Positions 1 through 9,243 of a stretch of 64,000 nucleotides of DNA are shown here, piece after piece. The notes beneath the pieces are model-generated. The model was not told where the DNA came from and did not search any database. It saw nothing but the letters and a program-made list of their open reading frames with translations. The DNA lies in the NCBI GenBank assembly GCA_036881905.1, contig JBAJNN010000003.1, positions 1 to 64,000 of the forward strand, given 5' to 3'. The translations under genes were made by a program, and so were the position numbers. Position 1 is the first letter of the stretch. The number at the start of each line of letters is the position of its first letter. Source of the stretch: JBAJNN01 sp036881905. GTDB lineage: Bacteria > Pseudomonadota > Alphaproteobacteria > Rhizobiales > Im1.

Positions 1-2
1 AG

Positions 3-2360
3 AGTGTGGTGTCGCGGTTCGGCGATCACGCCGATGCGATGGGCCGCTCGCTTGAGGAAACCGGAGAGCGGGTCCTCGCGCGCTTTCATGAAACCGCGCA
101 AAATCTCGATGGCCGCTTCGACGATACCGGCGCACGGATGGATCATATCGCCGACAATGTGAATGGGAAACTGGTAACCACTCTCGACTTTGCCGGTAAG
201 TTCGCTGACGCGGCGGGTCGAATGGATGAAAAGATGGAATCGGCAGCGACCGCGCTTTCCGATCGAGTCCACCATGTCGCGACCGAGCTTGCAAAAGACA
301 TCGACCAGCTTGGCTCCGCCGTTTCGATGCAGCTGCGCACTATGACGCAATCGGTAGCCGGACGCTTTGAGGACCATTCAGGCGGCGTGAGGGACTCTCT
401 GCAATCGATTGCCGATCAGATGTTGACGAGACTTGAAAATCATGGCGCGGATATAACCGATCGCGCCGAACGGCTTGCCGGCCGGCTTGAAGAGCAGAGC
501 CTCGGCCTTGGCCGCAGGCTGACCCAGACGTCGCAGACCATATCCGAACGGCTTGAAAACCTTGGCGCCGCTCTTACCACGCGGATCGAAAGCGCAGGGG
601 ACGGGCTCGCCTGTCGTCTCGATCACTCCGGCGAGGTCATGACCGGGCAGATCGAACAAGCCTCCGATCGGCTTGGAAAATGGCTGGCCAGCTGCGACGC
701 TAGCCTTGCCGAACATCTGGAGACAACAAGCGCCCGGCTGACGACCGAGCTTGCCAAATTCAGCCAGGATATTGAAATGGAGACGGTGCGGGACAGCGCA
801 AAATTCGACGAGGCGGGGACGCAATTGTCCAACACGCTGACCGACATGTCCGACCGGCTGAGGAACGATATATCCAACCTGTCGCAAACGATCGGCCAGA
901 CCATTGAGACCGGCGGCAATGCCCTTGTAGAGCGTTTGCAACAGATCGGCGGCGATATTGGCGAGACCGTGACCGCTCGCGGCGACCGGATCGCCGAGAA
1001 AGTCGAGAATGCCGGCGGCGCCCTGTCGCAACGGCTGCAAGAAACCGAAAAAACGATGACCGATCGAGTTGAGAATGTCGATAAGATCGCCGAGGGCATT
1101 GAAATCGCCATGGCGAAGCTCTCCGGACGGGTTGAAGATATGGCGCTTTCCCGCCAGAAGGCGCTGGGCGAGCTTTTAGAGCGTCTCAACCGCAAAACCG
1201 ATGATGTCGATAAACGGATGCGCGACTTCGCGTCCCTGATCGACAACGCCCTGATCGCGATGGAAAAACGCACCGGTGACATCGCTGCGATTCTAACCGG
1301 CCAGGCCCGCAATATTCGGAGTGATTTTCGCGAAAATCTCGGCGAGTTGGAAAGCCTGACCGGACAACAAATTTCCAGGGCGGCTTCCAGACTCCAAGAG
1401 CAATATGAGGACATGCTCTCTGCTTTAAGCGAAAGTTTTGCGCTGACCGGCAGTGATTTCACGAAGACGGCGGACAGTATGCGCGATACCGCCCGGCAGA
1501 TCATCCGCGAAATCAAGACGGTGCATGACGGGTTCAGTCAGACTGCCGCCGCAATTCCCGAGCAGGCGCAGACGACCGCCGATTCCTTGCGTCAATTCGT
1601 CGCCGATCAGGTCAACACGCTTGGTGTGCTGGTTGACGCCGTCAGGCAAAGCCGGCGGTCGGTTCCTCCGTTTGAGCCGGACGCCCCCACGCCTGCTTCG
1701 CAACAGGCCAGCGAATCCGGGCTGTCCGACATTCCCGCAAAAGTGTCGTCCGGCCCATCGCAGGCCACTGAAGGCGAAGCGAAAACGGATGCGGCAACCG
1801 ATGACGCCCCGATGGTGAACGCGGAATCGGATGATACAACGGAGAAGGTCACTCGAACAGATCCCGCCATCGAGGTCCCGGCGCCTGAACCCGGTCATAT
1901 GGCCGCTTCCCCCGCGATATCGACCAAAAAACCTCGGCCTGCGCCGACAAAGGGGGCTTCGGACTCCGCCTCTGTCGTCCACGATGACACTGATCCGTCC
2001 GATCGGGCGGGGCGGGTCTTCGATCGGCTGAACGACATTGCCGTCGATCTGACCTGTCTTCTCGACGAGCGGCTGCCTGGCGATCTGTGGCGGCGGTTGA
2101 AGGCGGGACAGCGGGATGCTTTCATGAAGCGGCTTTACGAGTTGCGCGAGCACATTCCGCGGGCAACCATCGCTGAGCGTTACGCCGCGGAACCCGCGGT
2201 AAAATCCTTTATCGACGATTACATAGGCGAATTTGAACCGCTTCTAGATACGGTTGCCCAGCTCGGTGACGGCGACCGCCTGGTCGATTCATGCCTAGCG
2301 GCTGAAGCCGGAAAGGTTTACCTCCTGCTTGCCAAGGCGATTGGTCGCATCAAACCATAG
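3..2360 (+). CDS. C-terminal part of a giant coiled-coil repeat protein (5' truncated by window)
   Basis: The frame is open to the left edge (a Ser codon precedes the first GTG at 6), so only the last ~785 residues are seen. Residues ~1-500 are degenerate helical repeats of the type 'RLE..G..L..RLE', rich in Asp, Glu, Arg and Thr, as in apolipoprotein-like coiled-coil proteins. A low-complexity Pro/Ala/Thr/Asp linker (~550-650) follows, then a compact C-terminal domain (~665-784) containing AERYAAEPAVKSFIDDYIGEF. Very long proteins of this build are known in alphaproteobacteria, including the growth-pole-ring protein of Agrobacterium; whether this is that protein is not shown by sequence similarity I can recall. 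No enzymatic motif is visible. It probably acts as a scaffold (inference). Confidence 0.6.
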   Translation, partial: SVVSRFGDHADAMGRSLEETGERVLARFHETAQNLDGRFDDTGARMDHIADNVNGKLVTTLDFAGKFADAAGRMDEKMESAATALSDRVHHVATELAKDIDQLGSAVSMQLRTMTQSVAGRFEDHSGGVRDSLQSIADQMLTRLENHGADITDRAERLAGRLEEQSLGLGRRLTQTSQTISERLENLGAALTTRIESAGDGLACRLDHSGEVMTGQIEQASDRLGKWLASCDASLAEHLETTSARLTTELAKFSQDIEMETVRDSAKFDEAGTQLSNTLTDMSDRLRNDISNLSQTIGQTIETGGNALVERLQQIGGDIGETVTARGDRIAEKVENAGGALSQRLQETEKTMTDRVENVDKIAEGIEIAMAKLSGRVEDMALSRQKALGELLERLNRKTDDVDKRMRDFASLIDNALIAMEKRTGDIAAILTGQARNIRSDFRENLGELESLTGQQISRAASRLQEQYEDMLSALSESFALTGSDFTKTADSMRDTARQIIREIKTVHDGFSQTAAAIPEQAQTTADSLRQFVADQVNTLGVLVDAVRQSRRSVPPFEPDAPTPASQQASESGLSDIPAKVSSGPSQATEGEAKTDAATDDAPMVNAESDDTTEKVTRTDPAIEVPAPEPGHMAASPAISTKKPRPAPTKGASDSASVVHDDTDPSDRAGRVFDRLNDIAVDLTCLLDERLPGDLWRRLKAGQRDAFMKRLYELREHIPRATIAERYAAEPAVKSFIDDYIGEFEPLLDTVAQLGDGDRLVDSCLAAEAGKVYLLLAKAIGRIKP

Positions 2361-2522
2361 GGTATGGGGCGATCATTGTGGTTGGATTGCCGTGTCGGAT
2401 CTTGGCTTGCGGACTCGCAAAAGGCCGGCGTTGCCCCCCCCCCGCGCGGAATCGCTGGATTTCCCCTCTACCCCCGAGTGTCGGTTGAAACTTCGCTCCC
2501 GCTTCAACACAATCGGCCCAAG

Positions 2523-2978
2523 CTAAGTGCAATTTGCTTTCAATTGAGTTTGCGCAACCGTATTTTCCGACGGCGCATCGGCCGACCATAATTTCTCCAG
2601 CTCGTAGAAACTGCGCACCTCCGGACGGAAAACATGGGTCACCACATCGCCCAAGTCGATCAAAACCCAGTCGCACGACTTCAACCCCTCAGCGCGAATG
2701 CCCCGGTAACCGGCCCGTTTCACGGCTTCAAGAACGTGATGGGCAATCGCACCGACATGACGCCCGGAACGCCCCGAAGCGATCACCATCCGGTCGGCGA
2801 CAGGCGTCTTGTCGGCAATGTTGATCGAGACGATGTCTTCCGCCTTGGCGTCCTCAAGACGTTCGAGAACAAGGCGCAGCAAAGACGTATCGGCGAACAA
2901 ATCCACCCTTTCGGACGTTTGCCGAATCTTGGCGCTATAACTGGAGTGCGGTGTCAGGGTTTTATGTCCTTTTTGCAT
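2523..2978 (-). CDS. rsfS: Ribosomal silencing factor RsfS (Iojap/YbeB family)
   Basis: About 151 residues if started at the ATG at 2978; the frame is open further upstream to 3053 but that extension looks non-coding. The DUF143/RsfS domain covers most of the protein: LERLEDAKAEDIVSINI, the 'DRMVIASGRSGRHVGAIAHHV' region, CDWVLIDLGDVVTHVF and RSFYELEKLW. RsfS binds ribosomal protein L14 (uL14) and blocks joining of the subunits when nutrients are short. It lies 3' of nadD on the same strand, the usual alphaproteobacterial neighbour, separated by ~180 bp. Confidence 0.93.
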   Translation of the reverse strand: MQKGHKTLTPHSSYSAKIRQTSERVDLFADTSLLRLVLERLEDAKAEDIVSINIADKTPVADRMVIASGRSGRHVGAIAHHVLEAVKRAGYRGIRAEGLKSCDWVLIDLGDVVTHVFRPEVRSFYELEKLWSADAPSENTVAQTQLKANCT

Positions 2979-3161
2979 CCGGCCCGCACGCCCGAACCCA
3001 CATTGTCGGTTCGGGGTGTCATCGCTCCATATTCGCTCGCACAACTTCCTCAATGCCTATTGTCATTAAAGTGAGCAGGCAACCAACTTTGTCCAATAAT
3101 ATCTCGGAAGCGAAATCATAGCGCGTCGCAAGGCGGGGGTCAATATACGGTTCCAAAGGAC

Positions 3162-3770
3162 TTAGATATGGTCCCGCCTTAAGGCTGTCGAACTTGCCGG
3201 ATGGCGCCGCATGGGCGAAAAGCCCCATATTGGCGGCGGGTGGGTGACCGATGCGGCGAGGTTACGGGTTGGAATCCGGTATGGGGCGAGCCTTCCGGCC
3301 GCCTTAGAGCGCAAGGCGGCCAGCGTATCGCGCGGGCGATCGAACACCACGAGCGGAAGACGTTTGGGGATGTCCTGCCATCTCACCCAGCGATCGAGAG
3401 TGGAAAAGCTGTCGGCCCCCATAATCCATACGAAATGCGCACGGCGCAGGAGAGGGGCCATGCGGCGTAGCGTTTGCGCCGTATTGGCGGAGGCGAGCCG
3501 CCTTTCAAGGTCGGTCGCGACAAAGCGGGGTTCATATGCGAGCGCTGAACGTATCACCTCCAGCCTCTCGTCGAAGCTTCCGGCGGGATCGTGGCTTTTG
3601 ATGGGATTTCGGGGCGAGACCAGCCACCAGACACGGTGCAGATCGAGCCGTTTGCAGGCTTCATGCGCCACGGCCATGTGCCCGTCATGAACCGGATCGA
3701 ATGAGCCGCCGAAGAGGCCGATACGCATACCCGGAACGACGATCGGGGGGGGCGGGAGTAGCCGGCTCAT
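3162..3770 (-). CDS. nadD: Nicotinate-nucleotide adenylyltransferase
   Basis: Transfers AMP from ATP to nicotinate mononucleotide to give deamido-NAD in cytoplasmic NAD synthesis. The nucleotidyltransferase signature GLFGGSFDPVHDGH is at residues ~18-31, the SPRNPIKSH phosphate-binding segment follows, the IMGADSFSTLDRW motif is mid-protein, and the C-terminal ASSTALR corresponds to the family's ISST-R motif. The ATG at 3770 gives 202 residues; an internal ATG at 3728 (MRIGLFGG) matches the usual family start better. Upstream of rsfS on the same strand. Confidence 0.95.
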   Translation of the reverse strand: MSRLLPPPPIVVPGMRIGLFGGSFDPVHDGHMAVAHEACKRLDLHRVWWLVSPRNPIKSHDPAGSFDERLEVIRSALAYEPRFVATDLERRLASANTAQTLRRMAPLLRRAHFVWIMGADSFSTLDRWVRWQDIPKRLPLVVFDRPRDTLAALRSKAAGRLAPYRIPTRNLAASVTHPPPIWGFSPMRRHPASSTALRRDHI

Positions 3771-3830
3771 GAGAAATCCTTAAGGCATCCGAAGCAAACG
3801 GCAATCCGGCGTCGGCAGAGCGGTTGCCTT

Positions 3831-4616
3831 TTACGCCGCCGGGGCAAGGCGAGCAATGATGACGGCGTCGCGGCCGATGCGCTCAATGGCTTGCCGCAAC
3901 CTTTCGCGCACCACCTGCATGTGATGCCCGCTGGCATGAAGCAGGGTTTCGCGATCCAGCATCATAGCGACATGGCCTGTCCAGAACACCAGATCGCCGC
4001 GAGCCGGCGTGCTCGATTCATCGAATTGACGAGACTGGCCGAGCTCTAGCTCTTGCATGTTGCTGTCCCGCGGACAGGCATGACCGCCGGCATGCAGGGC
4101 GAGCTGAATAAGGGCGGAACAATCGAGTCCGCTTGGTCGTTTGCCGCCCCACAGATAGGGAGCGTGCAACAGGGTCTCGGCCACGGCGACATAGTCGGAT
4201 GCGGGTTCGCCGATTAAGCCGATGTGACGGGCGAAGACAAACCGACCGCCGCTCAGTCTGCCGAACGATCCTGCGCTATCCGTAATCTGGAGCTGCGCAT
4301 TGAGCGTAATGGCCTGGGCCGGTTGCGACTTGATATCGGGCCGTGGGTAAAGAAAGGTTTGCGGCACTCTCACCCAGTGGGTTACAGGCTGCGCCGGTGT
4401 CGCAAGCTCGTCGGCCAGACCGTAACCGGCATAGCCGTCTCTGTCCGTTTGCAGCCGGGCCCAGCCATCCTTTTCCTCAAGGACACGCACATACTCTCCC
4501 ATCAGCGCCTCGGTGAGGAGGGCTGCATCGTCTTTCGGGGCACAGCGGATGGCGAGAGCGGGACTCACCACCTGACAGAGCAAACCTTCCCGTCCCTGGT
4601 TAAGAGAAACCGTCAT
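3831..4616 (-). CDS. NlpC/P60 family cell-wall peptidase with N-terminal SH3 domains
   Basis: A 261-residue probable peptidoglycan endopeptidase. Residues ~15-135 form two bacterial SH3-like segments that would bind wall peptides. The NlpC/P60 catalytic domain follows, with Cys166 in GLDCSALIQ and His215 in FWTGHVAMML; His227 in LLHASG is a candidate third residue. No clear signal peptide is seen, as is common for alphaproteobacterial members encoded next to an M17 aminopeptidase. That aminopeptidase lies directly upstream on the same strand (gap ~147 bp), suggesting joint use in recycling of wall-derived peptides (inference). Confidence 0.9.
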   Translation of the reverse strand: MTVSLNQGREGLLCQVVSPALAIRCAPKDDAALLTEALMGEYVRVLEEKDGWARLQTDRDGYAGYGLADELATPAQPVTHWVRVPQTFLYPRPDIKSQPAQAITLNAQLQITDSAGSFGRLSGGRFVFARHIGLIGEPASDYVAVAETLLHAPYLWGGKRPSGLDCSALIQLALHAGGHACPRDSNMQELELGQSRQFDESSTPARGDLVFWTGHVAMMLDRETLLHASGHHMQVVRERLRQAIERIGRDAVIIARLAPAA

Positions 4617-4763
4617 TTGCAGACCTTAAAGGACGCTGAAACGAAAAATCGGCATAAAATCAATCGGCATGAGATGAATGCGCCAAGTACCCTCCCGAGG
4701 GTTTCAGGAAGATTTGCGTCCCTTAAGCGATTGTTTCACGTGAAACAACCGCCCCGATGACGG

Positions 4764-6173
4764 TTACGCCGTGGCGTAGCGTTCCTTGAGGAGAGCGAAC
4801 AACGCCCTGATTCCTTGCGCCTCGCCGCCGGCCGGCCGTCCCGGTCGGGCTTTGGGAGTCCAGCCGTAAATGTCAAGGTGGACATACGCCTTTGCCTTCT
4901 CGACAAAACGCTTGAGGAACAAAGCCGCGACCAGCGAACCGGCGAAGGCATTGTCTGCGATATGATTGACATCGGCAATTTCGCTGTCGATCCAGCGATC
5001 ATAGTCACGCCATAGCGGCAATCGCCACAGCGGGTCGTTTTCCGCCATGGCATGCCTCTGGAGCGCGTCGGCCAGATCGTCGTTATCGGTAAAGAACGGT
5101 GGCACACCGGGCCCAAGCGCGACCCGCGCCGCGCCGGTCAGCGTCGCCATGTCGATCAGCAGCTCAGGCTTGTCCTCATCGGCCAGGGCCAGCGCGTCGG
5201 CCAGAATCAAACGGCCCTCGGCATCGGTATTGCCGATTTCCACCCTCAGACCCTTACGACTCTTGAGCACGTCGCCGGGGCGGAACGCATCGCCGGAGAT
5301 GGCGTTCTCCACCGCCGGGATCAAAACCCGCAGCCTGATCGGCAGGCGATCCGCCATGATCATGCGGGCCAGCGCCAGCACATTGGCGGCCCCGCCCATA
5401 TCCTTCTTCATCAGCGCCATCGAGTGCCCCGGTTTGAGGTTCAACCCGCCAGTGTCGAAGCACACGCCCTTGGCGACCAGCGTTACCCGCGGTCCGTCGT
5501 CAACTCCCCAGACCAGATCGATCAGGCGCGGCGCCCGCGTGCTGGCCCGGCCGACCGCATGCACCATGGGGAAATCATGTTTAAGACGCTCATGATCATG
5601 AACGACCTTGATCTCGGCGTCGAATTCGCGGGCGAGGACTTGCGCTGCGGTCGCAAGCTCATGTGGCCCCATCTCGTTTGACGGCGTGTTGATGAGATCG
5701 CGGGCGAGAGCGACCGCCTTGGCCTCGGCAATGATGGCTTTGCCGTCTACGCCATCCGGTATGACGAGGCGCGCCGTGGTTTCGCGCGGCCGACTTTTAT
5801 AGAGATCGAAGCGATAACGGTCCAAAAGCCAAGACAAGGCGGCCAGTCGCAATGAGCGCCGGCCATTGGCGAAATAATAAACGCCCTCCGGCGCGAGACT
5901 GGCGAGACGACCGGGAAGAAAGGGATCCGCCGTTTGCGCCTCGTCGCCCACGCCGAACAGCACGGCCGCCGGGCGTCCGGTTGCGGCTGGCAAGACGACC
6001 ATATGCTCGCTTTGCGCCTTGAAATCCTGGGCCTCGGCCCAGGCGCGATGCGGTTCCGATAGGCCCTGAAGCACCGTCGCGAGCGTGTCTTCGCCAACCA
6101 GCCGGATCGGTATCGCCCTACCGGCTTCGCTGCTGTCACCCGCGACCAAAAGCTCGTCAATCGGCATTTTCAC
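4764..6173 (-). CDS. Leucyl aminopeptidase family (M17) metallopeptidase
   Basis: A cytosolic two-metal aminopeptidase of 469 residues. The M17 signature NTDAEGRL is at residues 315-322. The metal and active-site residues lie in LVAKGVCFDTGGLNLKP (Lys235, Asp240) and in MKKDMGGAA (~255-262). The N-terminal third is the variable macro-like domain. It is somewhat shorter and more divergent than E. coli PepA and belongs to the alphaproteobacterial group paired with NlpC/P60 hydrolases, as here. A TTGCAA-16-TATAAT promoter candidate lies just upstream. Confidence 0.93.
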   Translation of the reverse strand: MKMPIDELLVAGDSSEAGRAIPIRLVGEDTLATVLQGLSEPHRAWAEAQDFKAQSEHMVVLPAATGRPAAVLFGVGDEAQTADPFLPGRLASLAPEGVYYFANGRRSLRLAALSWLLDRYRFDLYKSRPRETTARLVIPDGVDGKAIIAEAKAVALARDLINTPSNEMGPHELATAAQVLAREFDAEIKVVHDHERLKHDFPMVHAVGRASTRAPRLIDLVWGVDDGPRVTLVAKGVCFDTGGLNLKPGHSMALMKKDMGGAANVLALARMIMADRLPIRLRVLIPAVENAISGDAFRPGDVLKSRKGLRVEIGNTDAEGRLILADALALADEDKPELLIDMATLTGAARVALGPGVPPFFTDNDDLADALQRHAMAENDPLWRLPLWRDYDRWIDSEIADVNHIADNAFAGSLVAALFLKRFVEKAKAYVHLDIYGWTPKARPGRPAGGEAQGIRALFALLKERYATA

Positions 6174-6195
6174 CTTCCATATGATAGAATTGACT

Positions 6196-6223
6196 ATTAT
6201 AGTCGGTTATTGCCGTGTTGCAA
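6196..6223 (-). promoter_or_regulatory. Candidate sigma70 promoter of the M17 aminopeptidase, overlapping a palindrome
   Basis: On the minus strand a TTGCAA -35 (6218-6223) and an exact TATAAT -10 (6196-6201) are spaced by 16 bp. The -10 sits inside the palindrome GACTATTATAGTC (6192-6204), so a repressor could occlude it. The start codon of the aminopeptidase is ~23 bp downstream of the -10. Read from sequence only; not tested. Confidence 0.45.
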
Positions 6224-6351
6224 ATTCAGAGGTGTCTGAAAAAAATCGCGATCGGCGAAATTCGCCAGAAGGGCTTTGAGGGATTTTCCGGTCTTTTGAA
6301 CCCGATCGAAGACGCTGTTCCGGTGTGGTGAAATAACGGGATACTTAAAAG

Positions 6352-7047
6352 ATGCGTAAAGTTTATGAAGCTGCCGAGAGTGCGCTTAAAGGGTGTCTGT
6401 TCGACGGCATGACCCTTGCCGTGGGTGGCTTTGGCTTATGCGGCCTGCCGGAAAATCTCATTGCCGCCGTCAGAGCGTCGGGCATAACCGGTCTGACCGT
6501 GGTTTCGAACAATTGTGGCGTCGATGGCTTCGGTCTGGGTCTTCTGTTGGAAACGCATCAGATCAAAAAAATGGTTTCGTCTTATGTCGGGGAGAATGAC
6601 GAGTTCATGCGCCAGTATCTCCAGGGCGAGATTGAGATTGAATTCAATCCGCAAGGAACCCTTGCCGAGCGTCTGCGCACCGGCAGAGCCGGGATCGCCG
6701 GATTTTACACCAAAACCGGCGTCGGGACCGTGGTCGCCGAAGGCAAGGACCATAAGGATTTTGATGGCGAGACCTATATTCTCGAACGTGGTATCGTTGC
6801 CGATCTGGCGCTTGTCAAAGCTTGGCGCGGCGATGCCCAGGGTAACCTGACCTATCGCCGCACGGCAATGAACTTCAACCCCGATTGCGCGATGAGCGGC
6901 AGGATGACTGTCGCCGAGGTCGATAAAATCGTGCCCGTCGGCGCTCTCAACAAGGCGGCGATCCACACGCCGGGAATTTACGTACACCGCATTTTCGAGG
7001 GTGTGTGCGAAAAGCGCATCGAAAACCGCACCGTGCGTGCGGATTGA
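6352..7047 (+). CDS. scoA: 3-oxoacid CoA-transferase subunit A
   Basis: A 231-residue alpha subunit of a class I CoA-transferase of the succinyl-CoA:3-ketoacid type (SCOT). It moves CoA from succinyl-CoA to acetoacetate in ketone-body or polyhydroxybutyrate-derived acetoacetate use. The family glycine-rich motif GGFGLCGLPENL is at residues 25-36, followed by SNNCGVDGFGLGLLL, IEFNPQGTLAERLR, GAGIAGFYT-like and YRRTAMNFNPDCAMS motifs. The subunit B gene follows after 12 bp, so the two form an operon. The substrate is inferred from close resemblance to ScoA and cannot be proven here. Confidence 0.94.
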   Translation: MRKVYEAAESALKGCLFDGMTLAVGGFGLCGLPENLIAAVRASGITGLTVVSNNCGVDGFGLGLLLETHQIKKMVSSYVGENDEFMRQYLQGEIEIEFNPQGTLAERLRTGRAGIAGFYTKTGVGTVVAEGKDHKDFDGETYILERGIVADLALVKAWRGDAQGNLTYRRTAMNFNPDCAMSGRMTVAEVDKIVPVGALNKAAIHTPGIYVHRIFEGVCEKRIENRTVRAD

Positions 7048-7059
7048 GGAGAATCCGAC

Positions 7060-7689
7060 ATGGCTTGGAACCGTGAACACATGGCGAAACGCGCCGCCCG
7101 CGAGCTTAAAGACGGCTTCTACGTCAATCTCGGTATCGGCATTCCGACTCTGGTGTCGAATTATATTCCCGAAGACGCGGACGTCACGTTGCAATCGGAA
7201 AACGGCATGCTGGGCATGGGACCGTTCCCGTGCGAAGATGACGTCGATGCCGATCTCATCAACGCCGGCAAACAGACTGTGAGCGAACTTGACCGCACCA
7301 GCTATTTCTCGTCATCGCAAAGTTTCGCGATGATTCGCGGCGGTCATATCGACCTCTCGATTCTCGGCGCGATGCAAGTCTCGCAAACCGGCGATCTCGC
7401 CAACTGGACCATCCCCGGCAAGCTGGTCAAGGGCATGGGGGGGGCAATGGACCTCGTGGCCGGCACGAAACGGATCGTCGTTCTCATGGAGCACACCACC
7501 AGGCGGGGCGCTCCGAAACTGCTTGAAAGATGCACCTTGCCCTTGACCGGCAAAGCCGTCGTCGATCGTATCATCACCGATCTCGGGTGTTTCGATGTCG
7601 CGCCGGGAGGCTTAAAGGTTGTCGAACTGGCCGAGGGGGTCGGCCTTGAGGATGTTCTTGCCGCAACCGAGGCCGTGATCATTCGTTAG
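7060..7689 (+). CDS. scoB: 3-oxoacid CoA-transferase subunit B
   Basis: A 209-residue beta subunit. The catalytic glutamate is in the SENGMLGMGP motif (residues 47-56), which forms the covalent acyl/CoA thioester intermediate in this family. Other SCOT-B landmarks are YVNLGIGIPTLV, the 'FAMIRGGHIDLSILGAMQVS' region and GGAMDLVAG. An RBS (GGAGAA) precedes the ATG. Heterodimer or heterotetramer with the preceding gene product. Confidence 0.94.
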   Translation: MAWNREHMAKRAARELKDGFYVNLGIGIPTLVSNYIPEDADVTLQSENGMLGMGPFPCEDDVDADLINAGKQTVSELDRTSYFSSSQSFAMIRGGHIDLSILGAMQVSQTGDLANWTIPGKLVKGMGGAMDLVAGTKRIVVLMEHTTRRGAPKLLERCTLPLTGKAVVDRIITDLGCFDVAPGGLKVVELAEGVGLEDVLAATEAVIIR

Positions 7690-7732
7690 AGCGCACCATA
7701 GAATGATTTTTTGCCGGCCAATAATCTTACCC

Positions 7733-8290
7733 ATGAAGGCGATGGTGACCATTGCCGCCATGGCGGTCGCCGTTGCGCCGTCATGGGCGAGCGCGATGCG
7801 GGCGGATGCGGCGCTTCTGTTCATAAATGTCGCTTCGTCGAATGGCGACGATGCGCCCGATCGCCATTTTATTCCTCGATTCGCCAGCCTCAAGGCGAAT
7901 CGCGTGAATATGCGTCGTGGCCCGGGGACAGGGTATCCGGTGTCATGGATATTTCTGCGCAAGGGGCTGCCGGTGGAGATCATTGCCGAATATGGGCACT
8001 GGCGGCGTGTGCGCGGGAGTGAAGGCAAGGAGGGCTGGGTCTATTACAGCCTGTTGACCAACCGGCGCACGGCTCTGGTGATGCCTTGGCAAAGGGGGAA
8101 AGGGCGCCTTCTTGCGCTGTTGAGCGAGCCTGCGAACAATGCCAGCATTATCGCCAGGCTTGAGGCCGGCGTTATTGGTGAACTCCTCAAATGCGCCGAA
8201 AAATGGTGTAAAATAGCCGTTTTAGACTATAAGGGCTGGGTGCCGCGGGACATGCTCTGGGGTGTCTATCCGGATGAGGAAATCGACTAG
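7733..8290 (+). CDS. Exported bacterial SH3 domain protein
   Basis: About 185 residues from the ATG at 7733, which opens with a signal peptide (MKAMVTIAAMAVAVAPSWASA); an upstream in-frame ATG at 7703 is possible. Two SH3-like segments are visible: ANRVNMRRGPGTGYPVSWIF and a second around WCKIAVLDYKGWVPRDMLWG, as in the COG3807 family of SH3 proteins common in alphaproteobacteria, often near irr. No catalytic domain. Probably periplasmic, perhaps peptidoglycan binding (inference). The last gene of the plus-strand group before convergent irr. Confidence 0.82.
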   Translation: MKAMVTIAAMAVAVAPSWASAMRADAALLFINVASSNGDDAPDRHFIPRFASLKANRVNMRRGPGTGYPVSWIFLRKGLPVEIIAEYGHWRRVRGSEGKEGWVYYSLLTNRRTALVMPWQRGKGRLLALLSEPANNASIIARLEAGVIGELLKCAEKWCKIAVLDYKGWVPRDMLWGVYPDEEID

Positions 8291-8445
8291 GGCCTTATCT
8301 CAGCTGAAACGGAATCGCGCGAAATGCCCCAGCTCTTCATTCTGTCGCAATTGCGGGTGCAAAGAGCGTATGACGCCTTTGCCGACATTGCTCTAGGGGC
8401 TCCGACACCCATGAGACATGAACCGAAAGGACGGCCAGGGATCTA

Positions 8446-8895
8446 TTAATCTTGCGGCGCAAGGCGGACGATGACGTCAATACCGCTGATTCGCGTTCCC
8501 TCCGGGGGAATCGGGAGACCGCTGACCTTTAAAGTGTCGGTCTCAATATCCAGGAGCGCGCCCGATTCTTCGTCATAGAAATGTTGATGATTCGATGTAT
8601 TGGTGTCGAAATAGGTTTTGGTGCCGTTGATCGCCACCGCGCGCAAAATACCACCGCTGGTGAACTGGTTGAGCGTATTATAAACCGTCGCCAAGGACAC
8701 CATGACCTTGGCGTTCAGGGCCTCCTCATGCAAGTCTTCGGCGGTGAAGTGACGATCGTCTTCCCCGAAAATAATTTTGCCAAGAGCAACCCTTTGCCGC
8801 GTCGGGCGTAGCCCGGCCATGCGCAATCGCTCAACCACGGACGGTTTTGTGAATTTGTGCCCAGACTTCGCCATAATCGGATTGACCGGTGACAC
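8446..8895 (-). CDS. irr: Irr-type Fur family iron/heme-responsive regulator
   Basis: A 149-residue Fur superfamily regulator. The winged helix is in residues ~18-90 (AGLRPTRQRVALGKIIF, HFTAEDLHEEA, VSLATVYNTLNQF). The motif TNTSNHQHFYDEESG (~100-114) is the Irr variant of the histidine-rich site, with Gln where well-studied Irr proteins have a central His (HHH). There is no Fur C-terminal CxxC. Irr represses or activates genes of iron and heme metabolism under iron limitation. It is divergent from fabA; the 348-bp space between them would hold both promoters. Confidence 0.9.
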   Translation of the reverse strand: MSPVNPIMAKSGHKFTKPSVVERLRMAGLRPTRQRVALGKIIFGEDDRHFTAEDLHEEALNAKVMVSLATVYNTLNQFTSGGILRAVAINGTKTYFDTNTSNHQHFYDEESGALLDIETDTLKVSGLPIPPEGTRISGIDVIVRLAPQD

Positions 8896-9243
8896 CCCAC
8901 CTTACCGACAGCTACCGGCACGTTCCAGCGGTAGCCTCCTTGCAAGACAAACATCATTTCACCCTCAGCCCTTGACCGTATGGAGAGACATTATCGCAAG
9001 GGTAAGGGCCACAGACCCAATGATCACGATTCTCAAGTAACATTCTTTGCGATGGGAGGCAACCCCGTTTCGTCATGCCCTGCTGGTTTTTGCTATTCAT
9101 TGATGGTTACGGGCTTTTGACAGCACCATGGGTATGATATGATGACAAGAAAGTGGACAGTCGCAGAGGTGTCGGATCGCTATGACATTATCCCGAAGCT
9201 GTTGCTTTGCGGATTTTATCGTGGGCGGTGCAGGTAGACGAAG
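8896..9243. other. Divergent intergenic region irr/fabA, no gene seen
   Basis: 348 bp between the divergent irr and fabA starts. I see no coding frame and no convincing Irr box (TTTAGAA-N-TTCTAAA) or strong sigma70 promoter. It presumably carries both promoters. Confidence 0.5.

Noticed and set aside
378..1516. Long minus-strand open frames opposite the repeat protein
   Set aside because: They are antisense shadows of a GC-rich, repetitive coding frame and show no domain.
3019..3228. Small minus-strand frame between nadD and rsfS
   Set aside because: Overlaps the nadD end and has no recognisable content or good ribosome binding site.
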